Source: Desulfogranum marinum (lineage in GTDB: Bacteria > Desulfobacterota > Desulfobulbia > Desulfobulbales > Desulfobulbaceae). From it: a stretch of DNA of 64,000 bases. The position numbers and the translations under genes were made by a program. Under the pieces are notes generated by a model. That model did not search any database and was not told where the DNA came from. It worked only from the letters and a program-made list of their open reading frames with translations. The stretch lies in the NCBI RefSeq assembly GCF_016918565.1, contig NZ_JAFFQD010000010.1, positions 1 through 64,000 of the forward strand, written 5' to 3'. Shown here one piece after another: positions 19,604-28,176 of the stretch (position 1 is the first letter of the stretch; every line of letters starts with the position of its first letter).

Positions 19604-20099
19604 CGATTCTCTCTCCCTTTGAGTGGATAGTAACCCTGATTGCTTATGAGCAGTATGTCAATATGTTCAATCGTCAACAATCTCAATGCATTGAACGTAA
19701 CCACATGAATGTGCAAATTTGCACAATGTTCACCAAAGGTCAGGCCAGCCGGTATCGTTTCCTTCAGAATAACATTTTAGCAGGCAAAAAGAAAACCGAT
19801 GAATCAATCGCTTTTCTCCTCCGACTCAAGTATTGCAAAGGCAAATTGCGCATAAAGCAAACAACCACCCATGAAACAAAGCTCATCCACAATGAAAAAC
19901 TTCCTTGCCCCATAAGATTTGGCACCAGAGCATTCGCCCGGAGAAGACTACAAAGGTATTTGTCAGATAAAAAAGGTATTCAGGAGAGTCTCGAGGCAGA
20001 ATGTTTGCTTGAAGATATTTAGCGCTGTATTAAATTTCACCTTATACAGAAAAGCTGACCATGACGTATAAAAGCACGATGTACCATTGGAACTAAATT
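19604..20099. other. Intergenic gap with repeat Y fragment
   Basis: No convincing gene. An open frame of 119 codons at 19663-20022 has no ribosome binding site and includes the repeat, so it is probably fortuitous. Confidence 0.5.
19723..19785 (+). repeat. Dispersed repeat family Y, copy 2 (5' half)
   Basis: AATGTTCACCAAAGGTCAG followed by a TTCCTTCAGAATA segment matches 15432-15485, in the same orientation. Confidence 0.6.
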
Positions 20100-20489
20100 A
20101 TGAAAGCTGTCTCAGAACCGCTTATGCGAGTTGTATTGAAAATCGGTGCTTGCATCTGCATTGGTCTCGGAGTCATAGGAGCCTTTCTCCCACTCTTACC
20201 AACAACGCCTTTTTTGATTTTGGCAACACTGTTGAGCTATAACTCTTCGCCAAAGATCAGACAATGGCTGCTTGACCACCCTGTGTTTGGCGAAACCATT
20301 CAGAATTATATTGAAAACCGATCAATAACTATTCCCGCACTTCGCAGTGCCCTTGTCACCCTGTGGCTAGGCCTTTTGATAAGCATCTGCCTGGTGAGTA
20401 ATATTTGGGTGGGTACACTTTTGCTTGTTATAGGGGGCCTGGTGACGTTGTACCTACTAGGGTTGCAGAGAGAATCTAATAAACAATGA
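20100..20489 (+). CDS. ybaN: DUF454 (YbaN) family inner-membrane protein
   Basis: The 129 residues contain about four hydrophobic segments. The family signature GAFLPLLPTTPFLILA lies in the first third, followed by SPKIRQWLLDHPVFG. Small DUF454 proteins are widespread integral membrane proteins without a firmly assigned function. Length and layout are normal. The gene stands alone; a few bases upstream the sequence is AT-rich and lacks a strong ribosome binding site. Confidence 0.88.
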   Translation: MKAVSEPLMRVVLKIGACICIGLGVIGAFLPLLPTTPFLILATLLSYNSSPKIRQWLLDHPVFGETIQNYIENRSITIPALRSALVTLWLGLLISICLVSNIWVGTLLLVIGGLVTLYLLGLQRESNKQ

Positions 20490-20553
20490 GCAGGAAGCGG
20501 GGCAAATAGAGGCAGTGCCAAGATATGTAGAACTTGGATGTGGCGCTGTAACG

Positions 20554-20960
20554 TTAAACCCAGTCACCGCAAGAAAAACACTGCGGCTGAGTCATGTTTT
20601 TGTGCCAGTCGGAAATCAGTTCAAGTAAGGGCGCTACCTTTGTCAGCTCGTCATCCTTTCCAACAAGATGCGTATGGATGCTGCTCCAGCGGTAATCTTC
20701 TGGATTTTCCACTAACCGTGCGCCAACAGGATTCATTTCGACATATCGGCTGTGGCCAACAGGTGTTGCTCATCTATGGGAAAAGAGGCAAATTTTTCCT
20801 GCCACAGGTGACCTCTCCATTTTTCCCGGCAATTGATCCGTCGAGTATAACGGCTATGGACTGCACCAACGGCTCGGGCAAGCCCACCTTTGGTGTGAGG
20901 GACAGTAATCAGGTGAACATGTTTCGGCATAATGCAACAAGCCCAGATCTTTACTGATGT
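20554..20960 (-). pseudogene. Broken RAYT (REP-associated tyrosine transposase, IS200-like)
   Basis: The minus strand reads WACCIMPKHVHLITVP, the HUH histidine motif with a preceding hydrophobic strand, then RGHLWQEKFASFPID, and after a frame change MNPVGARLVENPEDYRWSS. A single missing base near 20738 breaks the frame between LLATA and RYVEMNPVG. The N-terminus is also lost after a stop about 11 codons before WACC, and the C-terminus ends early. RAYTs mobilise REP-like palindromes, so this relic may explain some of the repeats nearby. Confidence 0.82.
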
Positions 20961-21040
20961 ATCGAAGTCTGGGCTTATCTGTTAACCCATTAAGATTGTC
21001 AACATTTCGAGCCATGCTGAACAAATCCAGTTCGGGGTAG
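20938..21040 (-). repeat. Dispersed repeat family X, copy 3, inverted and partial
   Basis: On the minus strand CTACCCCGAACTG, TGTTCAGCA, GGCTCGAAATGTT and AGATAAGCCCAGACTTCGATA follow the same order as copies 1 and 2. The copy runs into the 5' end of the RAYT remnant, so the repeat and the transposase relic are physically joined here. Confidence 0.6.
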
Positions 21041-21042
21041 AG

Positions 21043-22080
21043 TCATACGCCCACATCTAAGTTCTTCCAACCGTAATTTTCTACCAAAGCTTTTAAATTT
21101 GGCGGTCGGTAGCCGGAGTCTGCCTCGTACCGACTTTTCACGCTTGGGTGGATTTTGATAGGTTTACCTTTGACAACCAAAGGTCGATGCAGGGGAGATT
21201 TGAGTCGGTAAACATGCTTGCGGGACTTGTGTAACTTTCCAAGACCACCATCAGTTATAGAGGCCTTAAGATGTTGTTCAACAAACAAACCGGCGACCTC
21301 CGCTTCGTCCAGCATCCACTCAAGAGGAGTGTCAGATGCCCGGATTCCTGTTTTCTTGTCAGGTGGGTATGACCCTCCAACGTCAGCATGCACTCCTGCA
21401 AACCAAATTTGTTTTAGATCGACTCCGGGCCTGGGATGCCAGATTGTGGGCTCAAAATCCTCACGCTGCTCATCAATTGCCATAGCGTGGCGGGCAATTG
21501 CTACGTTTGCCCCCATTTTTGTATCATAAAACTCATCATGGCTCTCAAATAATCCCATCAAACTGAAAGGAATACCTAAAGCGCCAACAGTATCCCAAAC
21601 ACCTACAAAATGGACATTGCGCGAGGGGTGGCTATGCGTCTCTCTGAACTGCCTAGCAGCAACTTCGTTTGGTCGATTTTTCTTCAGTGGGCTCTTATAG
21701 ATCTTAAAGGCTTCGGCAATAAGCTGAGCATCAGAGCGCTTTAAAATACCACAATTATTAACAAGGCCGCTCAAGGCCCTTACTGTATATGCGCCGCGGC
21801 TGAAGCCAAAAAGGAATATCTTGTCATCGGGCGCATAGTTCTGAACGATATAGCGGTATCCATCCGTTATGTTTTTGTGAATTCCACGACCAGTCGCACC
21901 AGCACTCACATTACTGTGATAAGAGCCTAACCCCCAATCGTAAAAGACATGCTGTTTAATACCATTTGCGGCAGGTTTAATGGATCGAGATAATTTCAAC
22001 ACATTAGTCGGGAAATCTTTTTCGATGTCTTCTTCCGGCCGATTCCAGGTTCCATCTGCACAGATAACTATATTTGCCAT
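21043..22080 (-). CDS. DUF2235 domain protein, phospholipase/hydrolase-like
   Basis: The protein has 345 residues. DUF2235 is an alpha/beta-hydrolase fold found in type VI effectors of the Tle1 group and in housekeeping hydrolases. It begins with the family strand IVICADGTWNRP. The nucleophile motif GFSRGA contains S94, and FVGVWDTVGALG and WFAGVHADVGGSYP are conserved later segments, the last with a likely catalytic Asp/His. No signal peptide is present, and no T6SS gene or immunity gene is next to it, so an effector role is not supported. It could act on lipids in the cell. It is monocistronic. Confidence 0.88.
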   Translation of the reverse strand: MANIVICADGTWNRPEEDIEKDFPTNVLKLSRSIKPAANGIKQHVFYDWGLGSYHSNVSAGATGRGIHKNITDGYRYIVQNYAPDDKIFLFGFSRGAYTVRALSGLVNNCGILKRSDAQLIAEAFKIYKSPLKKNRPNEVAARQFRETHSHPSRNVHFVGVWDTVGALGIPFSLMGLFESHDEFYDTKMGANVAIARHAMAIDEQREDFEPTIWHPRPGVDLKQIWFAGVHADVGGSYPPDKKTGIRASDTPLEWMLDEAEVAGLFVEQHLKASITDGGLGKLHKSRKHVYRLKSPLHRPLVVKGKPIKIHPSVKSRYEADSGYRPPNLKALVENYGWKNLDVGV

Positions 22081-22292
22081 GGTCTCCCCCCTTTGCCCAC
22101 GGGTTTGTGTTTAGTCGTGCTTTATTAGTGCCAAAAAAATGCTAATGAGCCTGTAGAAAAAGTCTTCTAATATGGCCGACTGCTCCTGACTCTTCGATAA
22201 TTTTTCGAAAAGGCCTATGGTGCTATAGCTCCAAGTGAGCACTCTTTTGTGTTTTCAGAGGCCTTTTTTCAGTGTATTAACAGAGGGCTCTG
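22081..22292. other. Upstream region of the DUF2235 gene
   Basis: A non-coding stretch containing an AGGCCT-flanked segment (AAAAGGCCTATGG at 22210 and CAGAGGCCTTTT at 22255), which could fold into a long imperfect hairpin. No gene is seen. Confidence 0.35.
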
Positions 22293-22619
22293 TCATTTGT
22301 CGTCCCACTGCCTTACTCTGAAAAAATCTTTACCATAGCGATGGATTTTTTTCAGATTGTGGATAATGGATAATGGATTCCACGGGGTCTTTACTTTATC
22401 TATACCCTGTAGTGTAAAGCGATCGAGTCAAAGAACAAACCGGATATAAGCAACCACCGATTTACCGACGGCAAGGCGCATCCTGTATAAAGTTCTTCCT
22501 GCCGCTGTATCGATTGTAGCTTTCATCTTATCCGTAAAATGCTGTTTACCATTGGCTGTTTTCCGGCGAGGTAGGCATCCTAACGAATTTCGGAAGCTAC
22601 TCACTGTTATTTGGTGCAC
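22293..22619 (-). pseudogene. IS1182-type transposase, C-terminal remnant with in-frame stop
   Basis: The frame reads MKATIDTAAGRTLYRMRLAV then YIRFVL, an in-frame TGA, and LDRFTLQGIDKVKT followed by IIHNLKKIHRYG. This is the usual C-terminal end of IS1182-like DDE transposases (T..GR.LY..R, LDRF.LRG, HN..KIHRYG). The VEPVF catalytic-region signature is corrupted, and no N-terminal part or inverted terminal repeats were seen. It is a dead insertion-sequence fragment. Confidence 0.75.
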
Positions 22620-22851
22620 CTAAGCCGACGACGGTTTTTAGATATTCGATGAATAGGTACAAATTAATTTGCATTCCCATTGATAGTCTTTAATGTCTGA
22701 AGTAGGTGAGGCCTACCATACGAAGTAATACGCGAAGCATTGAAAGCAAGGGGTAGCATGATTAAAAATCTTATGCAAGGAGCCCCATTAGTCGAGTGTG
22801 TAGTGAGATCAATATCTGAAACCGACTCTCATTTATTTTGCGGAGATCACT
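22620..22851. other. Leader region of the rhodanese gene
   Basis: No gene. It includes the 5' side of the transposase relic and presumably the rhodanese promoter. GCGGAGAT lies just before ATG 22852. Confidence 0.35.
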
Positions 22852-23340
22852 ATGAAAAAAGTTATTGTTTATGTGTTTTGTACCATTAGCCTATTTTTCT
22901 TTACCGGCAATGCTTTAGCTGAGCAGCCGAAATGGATGGAAAATCCAACCGGAACATTGGTCCAGGAAGCGCGTAATAGTACCAAACAAGTTCCAATCAC
23001 AGAGCTGAAAAGGGTTCTTGATGCGGAGGAAGATATAGTTTTGCTGGATGTTCGGACCCCTAGGGAATATGAGGCCGTTCATATTCCCGGTGCAATCAAT
23101 GTCTCAAGAGGGCTTTTAGAATTTAGCATATGGTCCGTTGTGCCCGGTAAAGATGAAAAAATTTACGTGTACTGCAAGTCTGGTGCACGTGCAGCCCTTG
23201 CAACCAAGCAACTGAATGAGTTTGGCTATAAAAATGCGGTTGCCGTAGCCACAGGCATGGCTGAGTGGGCAAAATCAGGATACCCAGTTCAAACATCTAT
23301 CACTGACGAGCAAATTATTCTCGTACCTGTAGAAGAATAG
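22852..23340 (+). CDS. Exported rhodanese-like sulfurtransferase
   Basis: The 162 residues begin with a cleavable Sec signal, with likely cleavage after ALA at residue 23. A single rhodanese domain follows: LLDVRTPREYEAVHIPGA, then the active-site loop YCKSGARA with C108 as the persulfide-carrying cysteine, then GMAEWAKSGYPV. The protein should act in the periplasm on sulfane sulfur (for example thiosulfate or polysulfide), which suits a sulfur-metabolising host. It is a single gene with its own terminator. Confidence 0.9.
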   Translation: MKKVIVYVFCTISLFFFTGNALAEQPKWMENPTGTLVQEARNSTKQVPITELKRVLDAEEDIVLLDVRTPREYEAVHIPGAINVSRGLLEFSIWSVVPGKDEKIYVYCKSGARAALATKQLNEFGYKNAVAVATGMAEWAKSGYPVQTSITDEQIILVPVEE

Positions 23341-23391
23341 CAAACTCAGAGAATAATCTGTCCGTTGATATTTTTGAAAAAGTTATCGGAG

Positions 23392-23424
23392 AAAGCCCTG
23401 CGGAATGAGCCACAGGGCTTTTTG
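23392..23424 (+). terminator. Intrinsic terminator after the rhodanese gene
   Basis: AAAGCCCTG pairs with CAGGGCTTT across a 12-nt loop, and a T run closes the stem. It lies about 50 nt after the stop codon. Confidence 0.85.
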
Positions 23425-23446
23425 TCAGAGCCTTTGATGCACAGGC

Positions 23447-23833
23447 TTACATCGTATTTGAAAGCTCAATAGCACCCACAGGACATTTTAAAATACAACT
23501 ACCGCACTCGTCGCAGCGTTCGCCTCGCACACTATAGGCATCACCTTCCTCGATGGCCTTGAAAGTAGACGCCTCGTAACACTCACCGCAGGCCGTGCAT
23601 GTATCCGGGTCAATGCGCGCCCCGGCCTCGTTAACTGTCTCCCCGCCAAATGCGAATCGCTTGAGCAGTAGTTCGTGGTCGCGTGTCTCCATCTCAAAAT
23701 CGTAATCGTACACCTTCCCCCTTTTCCTTTTCCTTTTCCTTTTCCTTTTCCTTTTCCTTTTCCTTTTCCTTAAAAGAATATCTTGAAATACATGCTCATA
23801 ACAGCAGCGAATAGGCAAGTGAGCAGCAATCAA
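23447..23833 (-). pseudogene. C-terminal fragment of a 4Fe-4S protein fused to a hexanucleotide-repeat-encoded tail
   Basis: The frame encodes 128 residues. The last 75 or so carry two 4Fe-4S motifs (CTACGECYEAS and CDECGSCILKCPVGAI) preceded by KRFAFGGETVNE, which resembles the end of pyridoxamine-phosphate-oxidase-like proteins with a C-terminal ferredoxin. The flavin-binding part is missing. Instead the N-terminus is a run of alternating Arg and Lys encoded by the (CTTTTC)n tract. I judge it a truncated gene whose open frame was extended by the repeat. The first-position cysteines are not all conserved (C-T-A-C-G-E-C then a gap), a further sign of decay or of a divergent cluster. Confidence 0.6.
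23721..23771 (+). repeat. Hexanucleotide microsatellite, about 8.5 units of CTTTTC
   Basis: 51 nt of pure tandem CTTTTC. On the coding (minus) strand it specifies alternating Arg-Lys. Because the unit is six bases, copy-number change keeps the frame but changes length, and it could also alter promoter spacing for something upstream. Confidence 0.95.
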
Positions 23834-23848
23834 CCGAAATTGAGCAGT

Positions 23849-24160
23849 TTAATAATTTTTTCTCTTATGATCTAGAAAATGGGCCACAAGCGCCGGGATA
23901 TCTTCTATTCGCTGCCGCAGTGGTGGAATCAGGATGGGGAAAACATTGAGCCGGAACCAAAGATCACGGCGAAAGCGGCCCGATTGGACCATTTCTACCA
24001 GATTGCGATGGGTGGCGCTAATGACCAGTACATTGACAGGGATCGACTTGGTTCCTCCGACCCGCTCAATTTCCTGCTGCTGCAAGACCCGCAACAATCG
24101 CACCTGGGCAGCAGGCGGTAGCGCTCCTGCTTCGTCGAAAAAAAAAGTCCCTGTGTGTGC
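23849..24160 (-). pseudogene. Sigma-54 activator (AAA+ domain) fragment
   Basis: The minus-strand frame reads GTFFFDEAGALPPAAQ, then LRVLQQQEIERVGG, SATHRNL, GRFRRDLWFRLNVFPI and PPLRQRIEDIPALVAHFL. These are the Walker B to sensor II part of an NtrC-type bacterial enhancer-binding protein. The GAFTGA and Walker A parts before it and the DNA-binding domain after it are gone; homology begins abruptly at GTFFFDE. It is a relic of a larger regulator gene. Confidence 0.85.
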
Positions 24161-24187
24161 GATGAAAAGAGAACTCGATACAGCCAA

Positions 24188-24894
24188 TCTTGAAACAGTG
24201 CGCTCATTTGCCGGTATTGCAACAGGATATGCTGCAGGCGTAAAAAAGTTGTTGAACTATGGCATCAAGCAATTTGCTGATTTTCTATAATATGAAAACA
24301 AATTGCTACGCAAACTGCGTCGAGCCTGGCAGATTGAAGAAGAAAACTGCTTATGAATAATTTTAGAAAAAAATGATTACAATTATTAATTGAACTTTAC
24401 AGGAGGATGTTTCGGCTGTCCGAGGAACGTAAATGACTGCACTGCTGAAGCCTCTAAGCAGACTGAACGAAAGGACGTAAAGGCGCAACTATTGGGCACT
24501 ATCCCACCTGGTCTGCGCTTACCTCTGCGCACGATCAGGCAGCAAAACATAGCATTTTTCTAGTTATCAAGCCTGATTGTACGCAGCTGGAGCATTGCAG
24601 CGCTGTTACAAATCGAGGTTAAGGCGAGGTTATTTGTTACTCGTTGAATAACAACTATTTCTGAAAAATAACCGCTGATTGATTAGGATGGTTTCTTCTT
24701 TACCCTCTCTGTCCTTTTAGCTATTCTCCACCCGTTTCCATGCTATAAGGGCAGGGACAGGTCTGAATAGTTATGGGCGCAGACTTTGTTATAAAAAATT
24801 ATGTACAGGTGAGTATATTTTGTTTGATCTGCAATGCAAATGCTCTCTTCAATTTTTCACAATACTTTTCATTTCATACGCTAAGGGGTAATTC
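24188..24894. other. Intergenic gap, no intact gene
   Basis: A plus-strand frame from 24163 to 24290 (MKRELDTANLETVRSF onward) may be another C-terminal gene scrap but was not recognised. The remainder holds no ORF, RNA or clear hairpin. The stretch near 24870 is the leader of the UbiD gene, with AAGGGG before ATG 24895. Confidence 0.4.
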
Positions 24895-26802
24895 ATGTAT
24901 AAATCCATGTTGGAATGTATCGATGATCTGGAGCGAATCGGTCAACTGCTAAGGATAGAAGAAGAGGTCGACCCTTATCTTGAAATAGCCGCCATCCATC
25001 GACAAGTACATCGGGAAAATGGTCCCGCCATTTTGTTTGAGAATATTAAAGGCTCTAATTTCCCGGGAGCTTCCAATATTTTTGGAACCATAGAGCGTAT
25101 GGAGTATCTTTTCCGGAGCTCACGAAAACCTTTGCAGCTTTTCCTGGAAGCCTGGAGTGATCCACTCCCTCTTCTGAAAAAGCCCGGAAAATGGTTTACC
25201 CTTCCCCGAACCGCCCTTCATTCTCTCCCCCGACATGTTCGCTCCGGCTTGCCAAAAGCAGTTCGTTTAAGTGACGTCACAGCTGGTATGAACTCCGCCT
25301 GGAAGAACAAGTTACCAATATTAGAATGTGAATGTCGTATACAGGACCTCCCTCAGATCCATTCCTGGCCAATGGATGGTGGGAGCTTTATCACTCTTCC
25401 CCAGGTATGCTCTTTGCCCCCTGCAGATACGCCGAATATTTTAAAATCCAATCTGGGTATGTACAGGGTGCAAATGTCAGGCAATGAATATGGTGATGAT
25501 GAAGTTGGGTTGCACTATCAAATTCACAGAGGGATTGGCATTCATCATACCCAGGCAATAGAAGCCGACAAGGAGCTTAAAGTGAGTGTTTTTGTTGGCG
25601 GTCCACCAGCTCATACTGTTGCGGCCATGATGCCGTTGCCGGAGGGAATGAGCGAGCTTACCTTTGCAGGAATGCTTGCGAGAAGATGTTTTCGTTACAC
25701 TTTAATTGATGGTTGGGTCGTATCAGCAGATGCGGATTTTTGTATTTTAGGAACAGTTGGGGCAGATACAAAACCGGAAGGCCCATTTGGCGATCACTTG
25801 GGATATCACTCACTAGAACATCCTTTCCCCTATCTGAAGGTTGAGAAAGTCTTTCACCGCAAAAACGCGGTGTGGCCTTTTACGGTGGTAGGGAGACCTC
25901 CCCAGGAAGACAGCATATTTGGTAAATTTGTTCACCGGTTAACCGGCGATATTCTTCCCACCCAGGTGAAAGGGGTTCGTGAAGTTCATGCCGTGGATGC
26001 CGCCGGTGTACACAGCCTGCTCTTAGCCATTGGATCTGAGCGATATGTTCCCTATGACCGAAGAGAACCCCGGGAAATATTAACCCAAGCCAATGCGCTC
26101 CTTGGTTTCAATCAAGTTTCTTTGGCAAAATACTTGTTTATCTGTGCCGGTGAAGACAATCCAAAACTTGTTGCCTCGGATGTCAGGTCTTATTTTCAGC
26201 ATGTTTTGCAACGAGTGGACTGGCGGGAAGATCTCCATTTTCAGACCAATACGACAATGGATACCCTGGATTATACAGGCCACGCCCTGCATAAAGGATC
26301 TAAGCTCGTCGTTGCAGTTGCCGGTGAAAAACGAAATGAGCTTTGCGGTCAGCTCCCAGAGGGACTGCTCCTGCCGGATGGATATAGTAATCCCCGTATT
26401 ATCCTCCCAGGAATTTGTGTAATAGAAGCTCCCTCTTATACTTTGGGGGAAGGAAAAGTACAGTATGGTGCAAGAGAAGATCGCACGCAAGAAGTGGAAC
26501 AATTCTGCACCGAAATGGATACCTTGAATCCAGAACTTTTTTCCAAACATGGAATCGCATGGATCGTTTTAGTGGATGAAAGTGACTTTTGTGCAAAAAA
26601 TTTGGATAATTTTCTCTGGGTTTGTTTTCTGCGCTCCAATCCAAGCCAAGATACCTATGGACTGCAGGCATCCTACGAAGCCAAACATTGGGGATGTAAT
26701 GAGTCTTTGGTAACAGACGCCAGGCGCAAACCGCACCACACTACACCGATGGAAGAAGATCCTGCCGTCGAGCAAAAAGCCGCTGAAAAATGGAAGATAT
26801 GA
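24895..26802 (+). CDS. UbiD family decarboxylase
   Basis: This 635-residue protein belongs to the long form of the prenyl-FMN-dependent (de)carboxylase family. It opens with the family start LERIGQLLRIEEEVDPYLEIAAI, has ENIKGSNFP, the prFMN-domain segment NLGMYRVQMSG followed by GLHYQIHRGIG, and the conserved late block GPFGDHLGYHS with VVGRPPQEDSIFG. It should use prenylated FMN made by a UbiX, which is not in this window. Candidate substrates are aromatic or alpha,beta-unsaturated acids, including menaquinone or ubiquinone precursors; the sequence alone does not decide. It is monocistronic, convergent with the ATP-grasp gene. Confidence 0.9.
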   Translation: MYKSMLECIDDLERIGQLLRIEEEVDPYLEIAAIHRQVHRENGPAILFENIKGSNFPGASNIFGTIERMEYLFRSSRKPLQLFLEAWSDPLPLLKKPGKWFTLPRTALHSLPRHVRSGLPKAVRLSDVTAGMNSAWKNKLPILECECRIQDLPQIHSWPMDGGSFITLPQVCSLPPADTPNILKSNLGMYRVQMSGNEYGDDEVGLHYQIHRGIGIHHTQAIEADKELKVSVFVGGPPAHTVAAMMPLPEGMSELTFAGMLARRCFRYTLIDGWVVSADADFCILGTVGADTKPEGPFGDHLGYHSLEHPFPYLKVEKVFHRKNAVWPFTVVGRPPQEDSIFGKFVHRLTGDILPTQVKGVREVHAVDAAGVHSLLLAIGSERYVPYDRREPREILTQANALLGFNQVSLAKYLFICAGEDNPKLVASDVRSYFQHVLQRVDWREDLHFQTNTTMDTLDYTGHALHKGSKLVVAVAGEKRNELCGQLPEGLLLPDGYSNPRIILPGICVIEAPSYTLGEGKVQYGAREDRTQEVEQFCTEMDTLNPELFSKHGIAWIVLVDESDFCAKNLDNFLWVCFLRSNPSQDTYGLQASYEAKHWGCNESLVTDARRKPHHTTPMEEDPAVEQKAAEKWKI

Positions 26803-26890
26803 ATTGCGGCCTGGGTTTAGCTAATTAAGGGCTAGCCCAAATTTCTAAACCACCAACAGGGTTAAAGGAATAGTTGAACAGGGTCAAAGT

Positions 26891-26926
26891 TGTGTAGGGT
26901 GGACAAACGTAGCGCATCCACCCTAA
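26891..26926 (+). repeat. Dispersed GTAGGGTGGA...TCCACC palindromic repeat, single arm
   Basis: The text GTAGGGTGGACAAACGTAGC followed by GCATCCACCCTA matches the left arm of the perfect 28-bp inverted repeat at 42192-42270 with few changes, and its GGGTGG/CCACCC ends can pair. It lies between two convergent genes and may serve as a shared terminator. Confidence 0.7.
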
Positions 26927-26946
26927 GTACTGATGAGGAATCCGGC

Positions 26947-28113
26947 CTAGTTTGCATCTCGAACAAAGCGGCTCGGGTCCATGCTCAATATCAAATCAAG
27001 TTCCTCTTCCGTCTCAGGGGAGACCTCGAAAAAGGCGAAGGCGTAGAGCGGAAAGGTTCGATAGTTCATTTTGCGAAGTGTGATGAGCGAGCTAAAGAGC
27101 TTTTCAAATGCTCCATAATCAAAAACCTGCTCATCGCTCAGCGTGCTCGCCCGTTCAACCACACCCATGGCATAGGTTGCAGATTCTTTTCCCTTTAAGA
27201 GCGTTGCCCAATCAGGCCGTGTTCTGTTTGCAAAATGCTCATAAACATTCAGGCCATATCCATAATAGGCGATATCTGTTGAACACCATCCGGCAAAACG
27301 CAAAGGATTGATCTCAATGGGCCGAATCCGCCCCTCTTTATCGATTCTGATTTCGGCGTGGACGGGAAGCCCTTTGTAGTCACCAAGTGCAGCTATATCT
27401 GTGAGAAATTCCTCAATAGGTTCAAGCCTGTCTTCAATGATCTTTGCAGAGGTAACATAGAGCCGGTCGCTCATATCCTGCTCGCTACTAAATCGGTGGT
27501 AAAGGATGTTGAGAACAACAGGCTTGTTGTCCTCATCAAAGTAGGCATCAGCAGCATACTCTTCTCCTTCGATAATTGACTCTACAACAAATGTGTCACT
27601 GTTTATGACCTCACCAGGAAAGGCGCAGGCGGTAGCTTCTGTCTCCTGACAGATCTTCTCCTGTACCGCCTCCCATTCTTCGGGAGTATCGACCCGATGG
27701 ACTCCGGCGCTGATAAATCCCACATTAGGCTTGATAATAAAAGGTCGGCCAATACTTTCAAAAGTGAGCGTTGCAATTTCCGTGGCCGGCACTTTACGAA
27801 AAGTGATATCTGGAAAAAGGGAAGCAGTGGATTTCCTGAATTTTGCTTTATCCTTAAACACGTCAATTTTTTGGGCCAGATCAGAATCGGCACCAAAAGT
27901 TTCTGTTATCCAGGATATTGCATTCTCACTGTTGCTGTATACCCATCTGAAATTCTCTTTTTCCAAGTGTAAGGCAGCCTCTGCTGAAGAAATGAAATTG
28001 GCCGCAGAAGAAACGGATTGACTTGCAAAATCATTTGCCAGCAATGGCATTTGCGATTCAACCAGAAATTTCTCTGCCACATCTGAAATATACGGTTCAT
28101 CTATAATAAACAT
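26947..28113 (-). CDS. ATP-grasp domain protein (carboxylate-amine/thiol ligase-like)
   Basis: The protein has 388 residues. The centre shows the ATP-grasp lysine strand RPFIIKPNVGFISAGVH, a second block VVESIIEGEEYAADAYFDEDN, and the metal-binding end PVHAEIRIDKEGRIRPIEINPLRFAG, shown here only by its E-x-N core. This fold activates a carboxylate as acyl-phosphate for ligation to an amine or thiol. The N-terminal 100 residues match no domain I can name, and the C-terminal 100 are also unassigned. The product is unknown. It lies alone between UbiD and metY, on the minus strand as metY is, with a 63-nt gap, so co-transcription with metY is possible. Confidence 0.8.
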   Translation of the reverse strand: MFIIDEPYISDVAEKFLVESQMPLLANDFASQSVSSAANFISSAEAALHLEKENFRWVYSNSENAISWITETFGADSDLAQKIDVFKDKAKFRKSTASLFPDITFRKVPATEIATLTFESIGRPFIIKPNVGFISAGVHRVDTPEEWEAVQEKICQETEATACAFPGEVINSDTFVVESIIEGEEYAADAYFDEDNKPVVLNILYHRFSSEQDMSDRLYVTSAKIIEDRLEPIEEFLTDIAALGDYKGLPVHAEIRIDKEGRIRPIEINPLRFAGWCSTDIAYYGYGLNVYEHFANRTRPDWATLLKGKESATYAMGVVERASTLSDEQVFDYGAFEKLFSSLITLRKMNYRTFPLYAFAFFEVSPETEEELDLILSMDPSRFVRDAN

Positions 28114-28176
28114 ATCGGATTATGTATTGTAAGCGGGTAGCAAAAGTAGGTCTCGTCTTATCATGCCAGTGTGCAT

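Noticed and set aside
19663-20022. 119-codon plus-strand open frame
   Set aside because: It includes repeat Y, lacks a ribosome site, and has no recognisable domain; kept only as a note in the gap.
23721-23771. Possible CRISPR-like repeat array
   Set aside because: The tract is a pure 6-nt tandem repeat without spacers.
24163-24290. A further gene on the plus strand starting MKRELDTANLETV
   Set aside because: Too short, overlaps the edge of the sigma-54 fragment, and not recognised; mentioned only as a possible scrap.
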